This document shows positions 25,831-36,786 of a stretch of 64,000 bases of DNA, in pieces. Position numbers and translations under genes: made by a program. Every line of letters begins with the position of its first letter. Position 1 is the stretch's first letter. A model generated the notes under the pieces. The model worked only from the letters and a program-made list of their open reading frames with translations, was not told the DNA's origin and did no database searches. Source of the stretch: Neorhizobium vignae (GTDB lineage: Bacteria; Pseudomonadota; Alphaproteobacteria; Rhizobiales; Rhizobiaceae); contig NZ_JNNU01000011.1 of assembly GCF_000732195.1 (NCBI RefSeq), positions 124,001-188,000 of the forward strand. Direction: 5' to 3'.

Positions 25831-26640
25831 TCAGGCGATTTCCAGAAGAAGCGCGCGGTGGTCGGAAACTTCCGGCTCGGCGACGACATTAAAACTCTCG
25901 ACCTTCACATCCGGCGTCACCAGCAGGTAGTCCGCATAACGGCCGTCCTTCGGATACCAGGACGTGCGGGTATCGGTGAAGCCGCGGGTGGTGACGAGAT
26001 CGGTGAGGCCGAGCTTTGCGAGAATGGCGAAGGTCTCGCTGCCGGGCAGCAGATTGAAATCGCCACAGACGACAAGTGGTTCACCCGGCTGCCAGACCTT
26101 TCCGATCAGCGCGACGAGAGCGTGAGCCTGGGCCAGCCGGGCCGTCGTATCGCCCTTGCCGGCCAAATCCCGCAGCCCGTGCATCTGCACGATGGTCACC
26201 GCGGAGCCGGTATCGTAGCGGTGGACGCGGACGGCGTGGGCATTGCGCGAGCGCGGGTGCTCGCCCCAGCCGTCGGCCGAGAACGCTCCGTGGACGAAAC
26301 CGAGCTGCTGGCCGATGATCGGGAAAGAGCCGCGCACGAAAGTGGCGAGGCCGAATTCGGAGCCGACCTCCCGGTCACCCTCGAACAGCGTGCCTCGGGC
26401 GACGGGAGCGTACATCGCCTCATGACCGGGCAGAACCGCCTTCACATCCTCATAGAGGCTGGCCCGCTGCGGCAGTTCGAAGGCGCCGTCGCGGTAGGCC
26501 AGCCAGTCGGCGGCCGCATCCGGCGTGCGGGTGACTTCCTGCAGGCAGAGCACATCCGGGTCAGCCGCCTTGAGATACTGCATCAGCGGCGCATGGACTC
26601 GGCCGCCCCAGGCGTTGAGGGAGATCAGGCGCAAGATCAT
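25831..26640 (-). CDS. Endonuclease/exonuclease/phosphatase family protein
   Basis: A 269-residue metal-dependent hydrolase of the exonuclease III/DNase I/inositol phosphatase fold. Motifs: L-N-A-W-G at 9-13, L-Q-E-V-T with the metal Glu near 35, Q-M-H-G-L near 154, V-C-G-D-F-N near 195, and the closing S-D-H-R-A with the catalytic His. There is no signal peptide. Whether it acts on nucleic acid, phosphoinositide or another phosphodiester is open. It is 15 bases downstream of the rnhA stop codon on the same strand, so it is probably the last gene of the ispH-thrB-rnhA run. Confidence 0.88.
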   Translation of the reverse strand: MILRLISLNAWGGRVHAPLMQYLKAADPDVLCLQEVTRTPDAAADWLAYRDGAFELPQRASLYEDVKAVLPGHEAMYAPVARGTLFEGDREVGSEFGLATFVRGSFPIIGQQLGFVHGAFSADGWGEHPRSRNAHAVRVHRYDTGSAVTIVQMHGLRDLAGKGDTTARLAQAHALVALIGKVWQPGEPLVVCGDFNLLPGSETFAILAKLGLTDLVTTRGFTDTRTSWYPKDGRYADYLLVTPDVKVESFNVVAEPEVSDHRALLLEIA

Positions 26641-26655
26641 CGTTCAGCGCTCCCC

Positions 26656-27096
26656 CTACTTCTTCTTGAACGGTGCCATCCCGAGGCGGGCAAGCTCGTC
26701 GGCGCGCTCGTTTTCCGGATGGCCGGCATGGCCCTTGACCCAGTGCAGCGTCACCTTGTGCCTGTTGCGCGCTTCCTCAAGCTGCTGCCAGAGCTCGGCA
26801 TTCTTCACCGGCTTCTTGTCGGCTGTCTTCCAGCCGTTCTTCTTCCAGCCGAAGATCCATTTGGAAATGCCGTCCATCACATATTTGCTGTCGGTGTGAA
26901 GGTTGACTTCGCAGGGGGTTTTCAGCGCGTTCAGCGCGGTGATCGCCGCCATCAGCTCCATGCGGTTGTTGGTCGTTTCGGCCTCGCCGCCGAACATTTC
27001 CTTTTCCGTGTCGCCATAACGCAGGATGGCGCCCCAGCCGCCCGGGCCGGGATTGCCGGAACAGGCGCCGTCGGTGAAAATCTCTACCTGCTTCAT
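26656..27096 (-). CDS. rnhA: Ribonuclease HI
   Basis: A 146-residue nuclease that cuts RNA in RNA-DNA hybrids. All four catalytic acids are visible: Asp in [11 protein letters not shown] (10), Glu in N-R-M-E-L-M (48), Asp in H-T-D-S-K-Y (70) and Asp in N-E-R-A-D (near 134). The basic handle (W-K-K-N-G-W-K-T) is also present. Its ATG overlaps the thrB stop codon by four bases (27093-27096). Confidence 0.97.
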   Translation of the reverse strand: MKQVEIFTDGACSGNPGPGGWGAILRYGDTEKEMFGGEAETTNNRMELMAAITALNALKTPCEVNLHTDSKYVMDGISKWIFGWKKNGWKTADKKPVKNAELWQQLEEARNRHKVTLHWVKGHAGHPENERADELARLGMAPFKKK

Positions 27097-28076
27097 GATG
27101 CGGACAGTCTTTCCTCGGCCAGCCCATATTCGGTGGCAGATGTGATTTGGCGGTGGAAGCGCAGCTTGCGCAGATATTCGAGCGGGTCCTTCTTGACGAC
27201 CAGGGCGCCGGCCGGCGTCGTCAGCCAGTCGTAAAGCCGCGTCAGGAAGAACCGCAGCGCGGAACCGCGGGCAAGGATCGGCAGGGCCTCGATCTCGGCT
27301 TTCTCAAGCGGACGGACGCTCTGGTAACCTTCGAGCAGCGCCTGGCCCTTGGTGAGATTGTAGGCGCCATCCTTTTCGAAGCACCAGGCATTCAGGCAGA
27401 TCGAGACGTCATAGGCGAGCAGGTCGTTGCAGGCGAAATAGAAGTCGATCAGGCCGGACAGTTCGTCGCCCAGGAAGAAGACGTTGTCCTGGAAGAGATC
27501 CGCATGGATGACGCCGGCGGCCAAATCCTTTGGCCAGTTTCGGTCCAGGTGATCGAGTTCGGAGGAAATCTCGTCCTGCAGGCCGGTCTCGACCTCATCG
27601 GCCCGCTCGGCGGACTTTTCCCAAAGCGTCTTCCAGCCCTCCACGGAAAGCGCGTTCGGGCGCGTCAGCCCGAAATCCTGACCGGAAAGGTGCATCCGGG
27701 CGAGAGCCTTGCCGACCTCGCGGCAATGTTTCGCCTCCGGCTTCCTCAGCCACATGCCCTCTAGGAAGGAGATCAGGGCGGCGGGCCGGCCGGACAGTGT
27801 GCCATAGAGATTTCCGTCGTTGCGCGGCAGGGGCAGCGGGCAGGACAGGCCGCTGGCCGCCAGATGCTGCATCAGGCCGAGGAAAAACGGCAGGTCACGC
27901 TCATCCGTCCGCTTTTCGTAAAGCGTCAGGATCAGCGGATCACGGGTGGTGTGCAGCAGGAAGTTCGAATTCTCGACGCCTTCGGCAATCCCCTTGTAGG
28001 AGGTCAGTTCGCCGACGTCGTATTCGGTCAGGAACTGCTTCAGGTCGTCTTCGGTGATATCGGTGTAAACAGCCAA
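27093..28076 (-). CDS. thrB: Homoserine kinase, APH-fold type
   Basis: Phosphorylates L-homoserine to O-phosphohomoserine, feeding threonine synthase (thrC at 9.1 kb). The 327-residue protein is of the aminoglycoside-phosphotransferase-like class, not the GHMP class: Brenner motif [10 protein letters not shown] near 187-196 and the metal-binding L-I-D-F near 209. The start appears to be TTG (28076) because no in-frame ATG lies upstream before a stop and the protein begins with the conserved A-V-Y-T-D-I. A TTG start implies modest translation. It lies between ispH and rnhA, the standard rhizobial order. Confidence 0.95.
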   Translation of the reverse strand: MAVYTDITEDDLKQFLTEYDVGELTSYKGIAEGVENSNFLLHTTRDPLILTLYEKRTDERDLPFFLGLMQHLAASGLSCPLPLPRNDGNLYGTLSGRPAALISFLEGMWLRKPEAKHCREVGKALARMHLSGQDFGLTRPNALSVEGWKTLWEKSAERADEVETGLQDEISSELDHLDRNWPKDLAAGVIHADLFQDNVFFLGDELSGLIDFYFACNDLLAYDVSICLNAWCFEKDGAYNLTKGQALLEGYQSVRPLEKAEIEALPILARGSALRFFLTRLYDWLTTPAGALVVKKDPLEYLRKLRFHRQITSATEYGLAEERLSAS

Positions 28077-28217
28077 GGTGTCATCCCGCTTGAGTCTGCC
28101 GCGCAGATTGGTGATGGGGCTTTCCTAGCGGCTCGCCCGGCCCTTCGCTAGAGGTCGGGGCGTCCGAAGCTGAAATCGGACCGCTCTATCGATTTTTCCG
28201 GTTTCGCCGGGCGGCTC

Positions 28218-29225
28218 TCACCCATTCACCCATGCCATGTCCTCAACCGTCAAAGGCACGCCGCGCAGCTCGCGGTTGACGAGGAAATTTTCGGTTTCTT
28301 CCGCGGTGATCGCGAGCTCGATCTCGGCCTCGAAACGCTCCTTGAAGGCGGAGATGATCTCGTCGACGATGACTTCCGGGGCGGAGGCGCCGGCGGAAAG
28401 GCCGAGCGTGCCGATGCGGCCGATCTCGTCCCAGTTCAATTCGGAGGCGCGCTGCACCAGGAGGGAGCGCTTGGCCCCTGCCCTTAGCGCCACTTCGACC
28501 AGCCGCTTGGAATTCGACGAATTCGGAGCACCGACGACGATGAAGAGGTCGCAGCCGGGAGCTGCTTCCTTGACCGCCTCCTGGCGGTTGGTGGTGGCGT
28601 AGCAGATGCTGTCGGCCGCCGGCGCCGTGAGGTTCGGGAAACGCTCCTGCAGCTTGGCTATCACGCCTGCGGTGTCGTCCACCGAGAGCGTCGTCTGGGT
28701 GACGTAGCCGAGATTGTCCGGATCTTCGGGAACATAGGCTTCCGCGTCGGCGATCGTGTCGATGAGCGACACCGTGCCCGGCGGCAGCTGGCCCATCGTG
28801 CCGATCACTTCCGGATGGCCGGCATGGCCGATCAGCACCACGTGGCGGCCGAGGCGCTGGTGGCGCATCGCCTGCTTGTGGACTTTCGAAACCAGCGGGC
28901 ACGTCGCATCGAGATAAAAGAGATTGCGGGCCTCGGCATCCTCGGGCACGGATTTCGGTACGCCATGGGCGGAGAAGACAACCGGCTGCTGGCGATGTTC
29001 GGCCGGGATCTCGTCCAGTTCCTCGACGAAAACGGCGCCCTTCGCTTCGAGACCCTCGACCACATAACGGTTGTGGACGATCTCGTGGCGGACATAGACC
29101 GGCGCGCCATAGGCTTTCAGCGCCAGCACGACGATCTGGATCGCCCTGTCGACGCCGGCGCAGAAACCGCGAGGGCCGCAGAGACGAATCTTGAGCGGGC
29201 TTTTTTCAGGTATGGATGATGCCAT
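28218..29225 (-). CDS. ispH: 4-hydroxy-3-methylbut-2-enyl diphosphate reductase
   Basis: Last enzyme of the MEP isoprenoid pathway, giving IPP and DMAPP from HMBPP. The 335-residue protein shows the three cluster-binding Cys residues in [14 protein letters not shown] and [10 protein letters not shown], and the catalytic E-V-I-G-T (Glu126 equivalent). ATG 29225 was chosen; an adjacent TTG is an unlikely start. A 141-base gap separates it from thrB. A possible small membrane gene sits four bases upstream on the same strand. Confidence 0.97.
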   Translation of the reverse strand: MASSIPEKSPLKIRLCGPRGFCAGVDRAIQIVVLALKAYGAPVYVRHEIVHNRYVVEGLEAKGAVFVEELDEIPAEHRQQPVVFSAHGVPKSVPEDAEARNLFYLDATCPLVSKVHKQAMRHQRLGRHVVLIGHAGHPEVIGTMGQLPPGTVSLIDTIADAEAYVPEDPDNLGYVTQTTLSVDDTAGVIAKLQERFPNLTAPAADSICYATTNRQEAVKEAAPGCDLFIVVGAPNSSNSKRLVEVALRAGAKRSLLVQRASELNWDEIGRIGTLGLSAGASAPEVIVDEIISAFKERFEAEIELAITAEETENFLVNRELRGVPLTVEDMAWVNG

Positions 29226-29229
29226 CAAA

Positions 29230-29421
29230 TCAGGACGCCAGGACTGTCAGCACGAGAGCGAAAATGGCCGGACCGCCCTGGATGAGCAGGATGCGCGACT
29301 TGACCGACCACGCGCCATATATAGCGGCAATGGTCACGCACACAAGAAAGAAGAGCTTCAATCGGAAGGCGAAGGCGGGATCGCGCCGCGCGCCGCGTCG
29401 TCGAAGCGCGGGGGAAATCAC
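29230..29421 (-). CDS. Small two-span membrane protein ahead of ispH
   Basis: A 63-residue frame with a basic N-terminus (R-R-R-G-A-R-R) and two hydrophobic helices ([14 protein letters not shown] and [12 protein letters not shown]). It starts at GTG 29421 with GAGG upstream and ends four bases before the ispH ATG, so it would share the ispH transcript. The composition fits a real membrane peptide better than a chance frame, but no family is recognised. Confidence 0.5.
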   Translation of the reverse strand: MISPALRRRGARRDPAFAFRLKLFFLVCVTIAAIYGAWSVKSRILLIQGGPAIFALVLTVLAS

Positions 29422-29465
29422 GACTGCCTCACGGCCTTCGGAGCTCCGCTCGTCTCTTTAGGAAA

Positions 29466-30116
29466 TCAGGGAAGCGCGTCGTAGCCTGGGCCGAAGCCGG
29501 TGAGCTCGATCGGAATGCCGACCCGGTCCTGATCGGCGGATTCGCGCAGGGCGAAGACGGCGGCCTTGCCGGCGCGCAGGATGCGCATCAGTTCCTCGTC
29601 GATCTCCACTTCCACATAACAGCCCTCGGAGAAGCAGCGTGTGAAATAGGCGCGGCCGATATTGTTGTTGTCGACATAGAGTTCCATGCCGTCCTTCAGG
29701 AGCACGCCGAGCGGCGCGAGGATGCGCAGGATGCGTGCCTTGCGGTCGGCGGTCTTCAGCACCACTACCGACAGGCCGACTTCCGGCCGGTCCTCGGCGA
29801 TGACGTTCTGCATCAGCGCGCACTGGTCGGCGGAAGCGCCGGCGGGCCGGTCGCAGATGATCGACCATGCGCCATGGTTCTCGCGCACGTTGCCCGGGGG
29901 CTGCGCCTGCTGCCCCGAAGGCTGCTGGGCCTGCCCGCCATTCGGCGCCGGCCGGGGCGGCTGCGGTCCCGGCTTGGCGCCCTGAGCCGGCTGGGGGGCC
30001 GACTGGGGTGCAGCGGGCCGCGGGCCGGGCTGCGGCTGCTGCGCGAACGCGGGAAGCGAAACGGCGGCTGCAAGCATCACGGCTAGACCGGCGCAGATCA
30101 GGGAGGGACGACCCAT
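29466..30116 (-). CDS. IalB-family (invasion-associated locus B) exported protein
   Basis: A 216-residue periplasmic protein. The signal peptide ends at A-F-A (residue 25). Residues 26-75 are an extreme Pro/Gln/Ala-rich linker. The IalB domain then begins with N-H-G-A-W-S-I-I-C-D-R and includes C-A-L-M-Q, P-L-G-V-L-L-K-D-G and R-C-F-S-E-G-C-Y-V-E-V, with a likely disulfide. Bartonella IalB promotes erythrocyte invasion; in rhizobia the family is ubiquitous with unknown role. The long proline-rich segment may span peptidoglycan. It is divergent from the cytochrome oxidase operon. Confidence 0.88.
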   Translation of the reverse strand: MGRPSLICAGLAVMLAAAVSLPAFAQQPQPGPRPAAPQSAPQPAQGAKPGPQPPRPAPNGGQAQQPSGQQAQPPGNVRENHGAWSIICDRPAGASADQCALMQNVIAEDRPEVGLSVVVLKTADRKARILRILAPLGVLLKDGMELYVDNNNIGRAYFTRCFSEGCYVEVEIDEELMRILRAGKAAVFALRESADQDRVGIPIELTGFGPGYDALP

Positions 30117-30527
30117 GGAAACCTCTGGAAGACGAATCAGTGCGGCTATTCTTGTCGTTCACTAGACGAAATGAAAAGCCCTGACCTCTTTCCAGTGGAG
30201 TACGGCGAAAGTGGGACCCGCCAAGCGGCGTGGCCCAGCCGTCACTTTTATCAAGAAAACGCCGGATTTTAGCCGCCGTGCAGTCTATAATGACGCGGCG
30301 GGAGGTGTGGAAGGCCTTTGAAACAGGACCTCGGCACGGCAGAAAAAGCGGGCTGCGGCCCCTGGCTATCACGGGATTCCGGGCTTATCCCGGAGGCGCA
30401 AAAATGCCGCATGGGCTTTTCCCGCCAGATATTGCGGCGGCAGGCAAACTGTGATTGAAGCAGACCATATAGCTTGGATTCTGCGTTCGGTTTGATCGAG
30501 ATCAGACGCATGGGGAGATATGTAGTG
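30117..30527. other. 411-base intergenic region between ialB and ctaC
   Basis: Divergent promoter region with no convincing gene. It contains one small inverted repeat, TCCGGG-CTTAT-CCCGGA at 30378-30394, overlapping an alternative pairing CGGGAT/ATCCCG. A likely ctaC promoter lies in the final 100 bases, but I could not fix its hexamers. Length and moderate base composition leave room for a regulatory leader. Confidence 0.5.
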
Positions 30528-31412
30528 ATGAACAGGGCTTTTGCAGTGATGACGGCGCTCATCTGTCTGCTCTTTGCTTCCGCAGGTTTTGCGGACCAGC
30601 CGCATCCGTGGCAGATTGATTTCCAGGCGGCAGCAACGCCGATCATGCACCAGATTCGCTGGTTCAACCACTATACGCTGTGGTTCATCGTGCCGACCAC
30701 GCTTTTGGTTCTGGCCCTGCTGGTCGTCGTCGTCGTGAAGTTCCGCGCCAGCGCCAATCCGGTACCGTCGCGGACCAGCCACAATACGGCGATCGAGATC
30801 ATCTGGACGCTTGGCCCGGTTCTCATCCTCTTCTTCCTCGCCATCCCCTCCTTCAATCTCCTGAATGCCCAGCTCGAAATTCCGGAATCGGACATGACGG
30901 TCAAGGCCACCGCCACCCAGTGGCAGTGGAACTATGAATATGAAGGCACGCCGGCGCCGGTGGCCTTCGATAGTTTCATGCTGAAGGAACAGGACCGCGC
31001 AGCCACCGGCAAGACCGACCCTGCGGTCTATCCGCGTCTTCTCGCCGTCGACAACGAAATGATCATCCCGGTCAACAAGACCGTGCGCATGCTGGTGACG
31101 GCTGCTCCGTCCGACGTTATCCATGCCTTTGCGATGCCGGCTTTCGGGGTCAAGATCGACGCCGTTCCGGGCCGCCTGAACGAAACCTGGTTCAAGGCCG
31201 AGAAGGAAGGTCTGTATTACGGCCAGTGCTCCGAACTGTGCGGCAAGGACCACGCGTACATGCCGATCGCCATCCGCGTCGTCTCGGAAGACAAGTACAA
31301 GACCTGGCTCGCAGCTGCTGCGACCGACCTGCCGGGCGCCTACAAGGCTCTCGTAGCTGCGGTCGACAAGCCTGCCGGCAATTTTGCCGTCGCGGCAAAT
31401 GAATCCAAGTAA
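30528..31412 (+). CDS. ctaC: Cytochrome c oxidase subunit II
   Basis: CuA-bearing subunit of the aa3 oxidase, receiving electrons from cytochrome c on the periplasmic face. The 294-residue protein has a signal peptide (to about A-G-F-A), two membrane helices (about 45-70 and 88-110) and the cupredoxin domain. The CuA site is C-S-E-L-C-G-K-D-H-A-Y-M near 238-249 plus an upstream His in V-I-H-A-F. The aromatic patch is W-Q-W-N-Y. ATG 30528 lies behind GGGGAGA; an ATG six codons earlier is possible. It opens the operon ctaC-ctaD-ctaB-ctaG-ctaE. Confidence 0.96.
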   Translation: MNRAFAVMTALICLLFASAGFADQPHPWQIDFQAAATPIMHQIRWFNHYTLWFIVPTTLLVLALLVVVVVKFRASANPVPSRTSHNTAIEIIWTLGPVLILFFLAIPSFNLLNAQLEIPESDMTVKATATQWQWNYEYEGTPAPVAFDSFMLKEQDRAATGKTDPAVYPRLLAVDNEMIIPVNKTVRMLVTAAPSDVIHAFAMPAFGVKIDAVPGRLNETWFKAEKEGLYYGQCSELCGKDHAYMPIAIRVVSEDKYKTWLAAAATDLPGAYKALVAAVDKPAGNFAVAANESK

Positions 31413-33137
<1,725 letters not shown>

Positions 33138-33156
33138 GCGCTCGATCCTTGAAAAA

Positions 33157-33180
33157 GGGCATCGCGGCAACGCGATGCCC
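33157..33180 (+). other. GNRA-capped hairpin between ctaD and ctaB
   Basis: GGGCATCGCG and CGCGATGCCC form a perfect 10-bp stem around a GCAA tetraloop, 19 bases after the ctaD stop. There is no U tract, so this looks like an RNA-stabilising or processing element that would set different levels of ctaD and downstream assembly factors. Confidence 0.65.
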
Positions 33181-33204
33181 CGAAATACCAAACAGGACGG
33201 TTCA

Positions 33205-34161
33205 ATGACGGTTATCGACAATCACGACGCTCTCGGCACCGATGGAGGCGCGCGCCTCTCGGAAGCGAGCGCACGCGATTTCTTCGAGCTCCTGAAGCCC
33301 CGGGTGATGTCGCTCGTGGTCTTCACCGCATTCGCCGGCCTCATTCTCGCGCCGGGCCAGATCAATCCGGTCCTCGGCGTGATTTCCATTCTCTGCATCG
33401 CGGTCGGCGCCGGCGCCTCCGGTGCGCTGAACATGTGGTATGACGCCGATATCGATGCCGTCATGACCCGCACCGCCAAACGCCCGATCCCGGCCGGCCG
33501 CATCCTGCCCCAGGAAGCGCTCGCCTTCGGCCTGACGCTCTCGGTCTTCTCGGTCGTCATCCTCGGCCTTGCGGTCAACTGGTTCTCGGCCGGCCTGCTT
33601 GCCTTCACGATCTTCTTTTATGCCGTCGTCTACACGATGTGGCTGAAGCGCTCGACCCCGCAGAACATCGTCATCGGCGGCGCCTCCGGCGCATTTCCCC
33701 CGATGATCGGCTGGGCCTGCGTCACCGGCGGCGTGTCGCTCGACAGTATTCTCCTGTTCCTGATCATCTTCCTGTGGACGCCGGCGCATTTCTGGGCGCT
33801 CGCCCTCTTCAAGATGCGCGACTATGGGTCCGTCGGCGTGCCGATGATGCCGAATGTCGCAGGCGAGGCCTCCACCAAGAACCAGATCATCGTCTATGCG
33901 GTGCTGACCGCGGTGATCGCTGTCGCCCCCACCCTCACCGGACTTGCGGGCCTCGGTTACGGCATCTTCGCCGCCCTGCTCGGCGCGATTTTCGTCATCT
34001 GTTCCATCGCCGTCCGGCGCATGCCCGACGGCGATGAAAAGATGATGCCGGCGAAGAAGATGTTCGCCTATTCGATCTTCTATCTCTTTGCGATCTTCTC
34101 AGGCCTCCTGGCCGACCGGCTGCTCGCGGGATTGCCGCACCTCGTGGGAGGTTTGCTGTGA
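33205..34161 (+). CDS. ctaB: Protoheme IX farnesyltransferase (heme O synthase)
   Basis: UbiA-superfamily membrane prenyltransferase that adds farnesyl to heme b to make heme O, the precursor of heme A. The 318-residue protein has about nine helices. The first Asp-rich motif is N-M-W-Y-D-A-D-I-D near residues 75-83 and the second is K-M-R-D-Y-G. ATG 33205 follows a GACGG stretch; the reading frame extends upstream into ctaD sequence. Its stop codon overlaps the next small gene by one base. Confidence 0.95.
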   Translation: MTVIDNHDALGTDGGARLSEASARDFFELLKPRVMSLVVFTAFAGLILAPGQINPVLGVISILCIAVGAGASGALNMWYDADIDAVMTRTAKRPIPAGRILPQEALAFGLTLSVFSVVILGLAVNWFSAGLLAFTIFFYAVVYTMWLKRSTPQNIVIGGASGAFPPMIGWACVTGGVSLDSILLFLIIFLWTPAHFWALALFKMRDYGSVGVPMMPNVAGEASTKNQIIVYAVLTAVIAVAPTLTGLAGLGYGIFAALLGAIFVICSIAVRRMPDGDEKMMPAKKMFAYSIFYLFAIFSGLLADRLLAGLPHLVGGLL

Positions 34162-34298
34162 TGGAAAAAATCACGCTCAGCGAAGCCCAGAGGAAGTCCC
34201 GCCGCAACCGCAATATCGCGCTCGGCATCGTTCTGGCCGGGCTCGTGGTCCTTTTCTACATCATGACGCTGGTGAAAATCGGCGGAGTCGGGAACTAG
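34161..34298 (+). CDS. CoxF-like small membrane protein
   Basis: A 45-residue protein with a basic cytosolic N-terminus (Q-R-K-S-R-R-N-R-N) and one membrane helix (A-L-G-I-V-L-A-G-L-V-V-L-F-Y). Its ATG shares a base with the ctaB stop codon (34159-34163), and it ends ten bases before ctaG. A small frame in this exact position, between heme O synthase and Cox11, is a constant of alphaproteobacterial oxidase operons, where it is termed CoxF or left unnamed. An assembly role is presumed from position. Confidence 0.8.
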   Translation: MEKITLSEAQRKSRRNRNIALGIVLAGLVVLFYIMTLVKIGGVGN

Positions 34299-34307
34299 GG
34301 TGGAGCG

Positions 34308-34928
34308 ATGACGGACGTCAATCAGAACGGTCAGGCAAAACGGGTCAGCAACAGCGCGATCTTCGCCGGCTGCGCCGTTTTCGTGGCCGGCATGGTCGGC
34401 GCTGCCTATGCGTCCGTGCCTCTCTACCGGCTGTTCTGCCAGGTCACCGGCTATAACGGCACGACCCAGCGCGTCGAGCAGTATTCCGACAAGATCCTGA
34501 ACAAGCCGATCCAGGTGACGTTCGACGCCAACATCTCGCCGGGCCTGAACTGGGAGTTCAAGCCTGCCAAGTCGGTCAACCCGAAGATCGGGGAGACCGT
34601 GCAGATCGAATACACGGCGACCAACCGGTCGTCCAAGCCGACGACGGGCAGTGCCGTGTTCAACGTGACGCCGATGGAAGCGGGCGCCTATTTCAACAAG
34701 GTCGAGTGCTTCTGCTTTACCGAGCAGACGCTGCAGCCCGGCCAGTCGGTTCAGATGCCGGTGGTGTTCTTCGTTGACCCGGAGCTCGCCACGGCCCAAG
34801 AGACCAAGAACATCAAGACGATCACCCTGTCCTACACCTTCTATCCGAGCGAGCCGGGCAAACCGGTCGCGGCTCTGCCGGAAGGCCCGAAGGCAGGCGC
34901 CCCGAAGACGGGCACAGGGAAACTTTAA
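34308..34928 (+). CDS. ctaG: Cytochrome c oxidase assembly protein CtaG/Cox11
   Basis: Copper chaperone that delivers copper to the CuB site of subunit I. The 206-residue protein has one N-terminal membrane helix (about 18-40) and a periplasmic immunoglobulin-like domain with the copper motif E-C-F-C-F near residues 125-129 and V-P-L-Y-R-L-F-C near the membrane. The tail is rich in Pro, Ala, Lys and Gly. It lies in tight order after the CoxF-like gene. Confidence 0.95.
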   Translation: MTDVNQNGQAKRVSNSAIFAGCAVFVAGMVGAAYASVPLYRLFCQVTGYNGTTQRVEQYSDKILNKPIQVTFDANISPGLNWEFKPAKSVNPKIGETVQIEYTATNRSSKPTTGSAVFNVTPMEAGAYFNKVECFCFTEQTLQPGQSVQMPVVFFVDPELATAQETKNIKTITLSYTFYPSEPGKPVAALPEGPKAGAPKTGTGKL

Positions 34929-34979
34929 GAGGGTTCGCCGGTTTTCCGGCGAAGCAGGCATTCATCCGGGGATTCTGAC

Positions 34980-35855
34980 ATGGCCGATGCGCATCAGAAA
35001 AATCACGACTACCACATCATCGATCCGAGCCCGTGGCCGATTCTCGCCTCGCTCGGCGCCTTCGTCATGACCTTCGGCGGCGTCGGCTACATGCGTTACC
35101 TGCATGGCGGCCAGTTCCATATCTTCGGTCTGGATCTTGCGACACCGTGGATCTTCTACATCGGCCTGGCGATCATCATCTATACGATGATCGGCTGGTG
35201 GGCGGACACGATCAAGGAAGGCAATTCGGGCGCCCATACCCGCGTCGTCTCGCTGCATCTGCGCTACGGCATGATCATGTTCATCGCTTCCGAAGTGATG
35301 TTCTTCGTCGCCTGGTTCTGGGCCTTTTTCGATGCCAGCCTCTACGCCAACGAGGCGATCCAGGCGACCCGCGTCGAGTTTCTCGGCGGTCAGTGGCCGC
35401 CGAAGGGCGTCGAGGTGCTCGATCCCTGGCACCTGCCGATCTACAACACGGTCATCCTGCTTCTGTCGGGCACCTGCGTCACCTGGGCTCACCACGCGCT
35501 GCTGCACGGCGACCGCAAGGGCCTGATCAGCGGTCTGGCGCTCACCGTAGCGCTCGGCATCCTGTTCTCCTGCGTCCAGGCTTACGAGTATATCCACGCT
35601 CCGTTCGCGTTCTCGAACTCGATCTACGGCGCGACCTTCTTCATGGCGACCGGCTTCCACGGCTTCCACGTGCTGGTCGGCACGATCTTCCTGGCTGTTT
35701 GCCTGCTGCGCGCCATCAACGGCGGTTTCACGCCCACCCAGCATTTCGGCTTCGAAGCAGCCGCCTGGTACTGGCACTTCGTCGACGTGGTATGGCTGTT
35801 CCTCTTCTTCGCCATCTACATCTGGGGTGGCTGGGGCGCACCGCTCGCCCATTGA
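34980..35855 (+). CDS. ctaE: Cytochrome c oxidase subunit III
   Basis: A 291-residue seven-helix subunit that supports sustained proton pumping. Conserved segments include H-D-Y-H-I-I-D-P-S-P-W-P near the start, R-Y-G-M-I-M-F-I-A-S-E-V-M-F-F-V-A-W-F-W and the closing W-Y-W-H-F-V-D-V-V-W-L-F-L. A terminator follows, making this the last gene of the ctaC operon. Confidence 0.97.
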   Translation: MADAHQKNHDYHIIDPSPWPILASLGAFVMTFGGVGYMRYLHGGQFHIFGLDLATPWIFYIGLAIIIYTMIGWWADTIKEGNSGAHTRVVSLHLRYGMIMFIASEVMFFVAWFWAFFDASLYANEAIQATRVEFLGGQWPPKGVEVLDPWHLPIYNTVILLLSGTCVTWAHHALLHGDRKGLISGLALTVALGILFSCVQAYEYIHAPFAFSNSIYGATFFMATGFHGFHVLVGTIFLAVCLLRAINGGFTPTQHFGFEAAAWYWHFVDVVWLFLFFAIYIWGGWGAPLAH

Positions 35856-35878
35856 GCCAGGGGACATGAATTCCGGGA

Positions 35879-35909
35879 GGGCGGCGACAAGCCGCCCTTC
35901 TGCTTTTTT
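35879..35909 (+). terminator. Terminator of the cytochrome oxidase operon
   Basis: GGGCGGC-GACAA-GCCGCCC followed by TTCTGCTTTTTT, 23 bases beyond ctaE and 14 before the SURF1 ATG. Read-through to SURF1 remains possible. Confidence 0.85.
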
Positions 35910-35922
35910 AGGACTGGAACGA

Positions 35923-36693
35923 ATGGCAACCAAGGCTCCCTCGCGAACCACATCGGATGAGACGCCCGCCCGCGGCCGTGGCCGGGTGATCGCGACCGCC
36001 GTCCTGGTGCTGGCGGCGCTCGCCATCCTGCTGTCGCTCGGCACCTGGCAGGTGGAGCGGCTGCATTGGAAGGAAGGGCTGCTTGCCGATATCGCCCAGC
36101 GGCGGGCGGCGGCACCCGTCCCGCTTTCCGATATCGAGGCGATCCGGAAATCCGGCGGCGATATCGAATACCGCCGGGTATCGATCACGGGCACGTTCGA
36201 CCACGCCAGCGAGCGACATTTCTTCGCGACCTTCGCAGGCCAAACCGGTTTTTACGTGTACACCCCGATGACGCTTGCCGACGGCCGCATCCTGTTCGTC
36301 AACCGCGGTTTCGTGCCCTATGAAATGAAGGATCAGAAGACGCGCACGGTCGGGGAAGTTGCCGGCCCGCAGACCGTCAGCGGATATGCGCGGGTGCGGC
36401 TTGGGGAAAAGCCGTCCTCGATCGTTCCGGACAACGATCTCGCCAAGAACATCTTCTACTGGAAGGATCTCGATGCCATGGCCTCGACCACCGGTATCGA
36501 GGCGTCGAAGGTCGTGCAGTTCTTCGTGGATGCGGATGGATCGATCGTCAATCCTGGCGGCTGGCCCAAAGGCGGCGTCACCCAATTCGACCTGCCGAAC
36601 AGCCATCTGCAATATGCCGTGACCTGGTACGGCCTTGCCGCGGCCCTCGTTGCCGTCGTCATCGGCATGATCTTCCGCCGCAAACGCGCCTGA
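35923..36693 (+). CDS. SURF1-family oxidase assembly protein
   Basis: A 256-residue membrane protein with two terminal helices (about 20-40 and 228-248) enclosing a periplasmic domain, the SURF1/Shy1 layout. Motifs: L-G-T-W-Q-V-E-R-L near residue 38, F-V-N-R-G-F-V-P near 125, F-Y-W-K-D-L near 177, and H-L-Q-Y-A-V-T-W-Y-G near the second helix. It binds heme a and helps insert it into subunit I. ATG 35923 was chosen since earlier in-frame Met codons lie upstream of the operon terminator. Confidence 0.93.
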   Translation: MATKAPSRTTSDETPARGRGRVIATAVLVLAALAILLSLGTWQVERLHWKEGLLADIAQRRAAAPVPLSDIEAIRKSGGDIEYRRVSITGTFDHASERHFFATFAGQTGFYVYTPMTLADGRILFVNRGFVPYEMKDQKTRTVGEVAGPQTVSGYARVRLGEKPSSIVPDNDLAKNIFYWKDLDAMASTTGIEASKVVQFFVDADGSIVNPGGWPKGGVTQFDLPNSHLQYAVTWYGLAAALVAVVIGMIFRRKRA

Positions 36694-36786
36694 GCCCGCA
36701 TGATAGGCTTGCTTCGGTCCCTCCCCGGACCTACATCGGTTGGAACAGAGCGCGCGTCTTCATAGGGCAGCGCCGAAGGAGCACCC

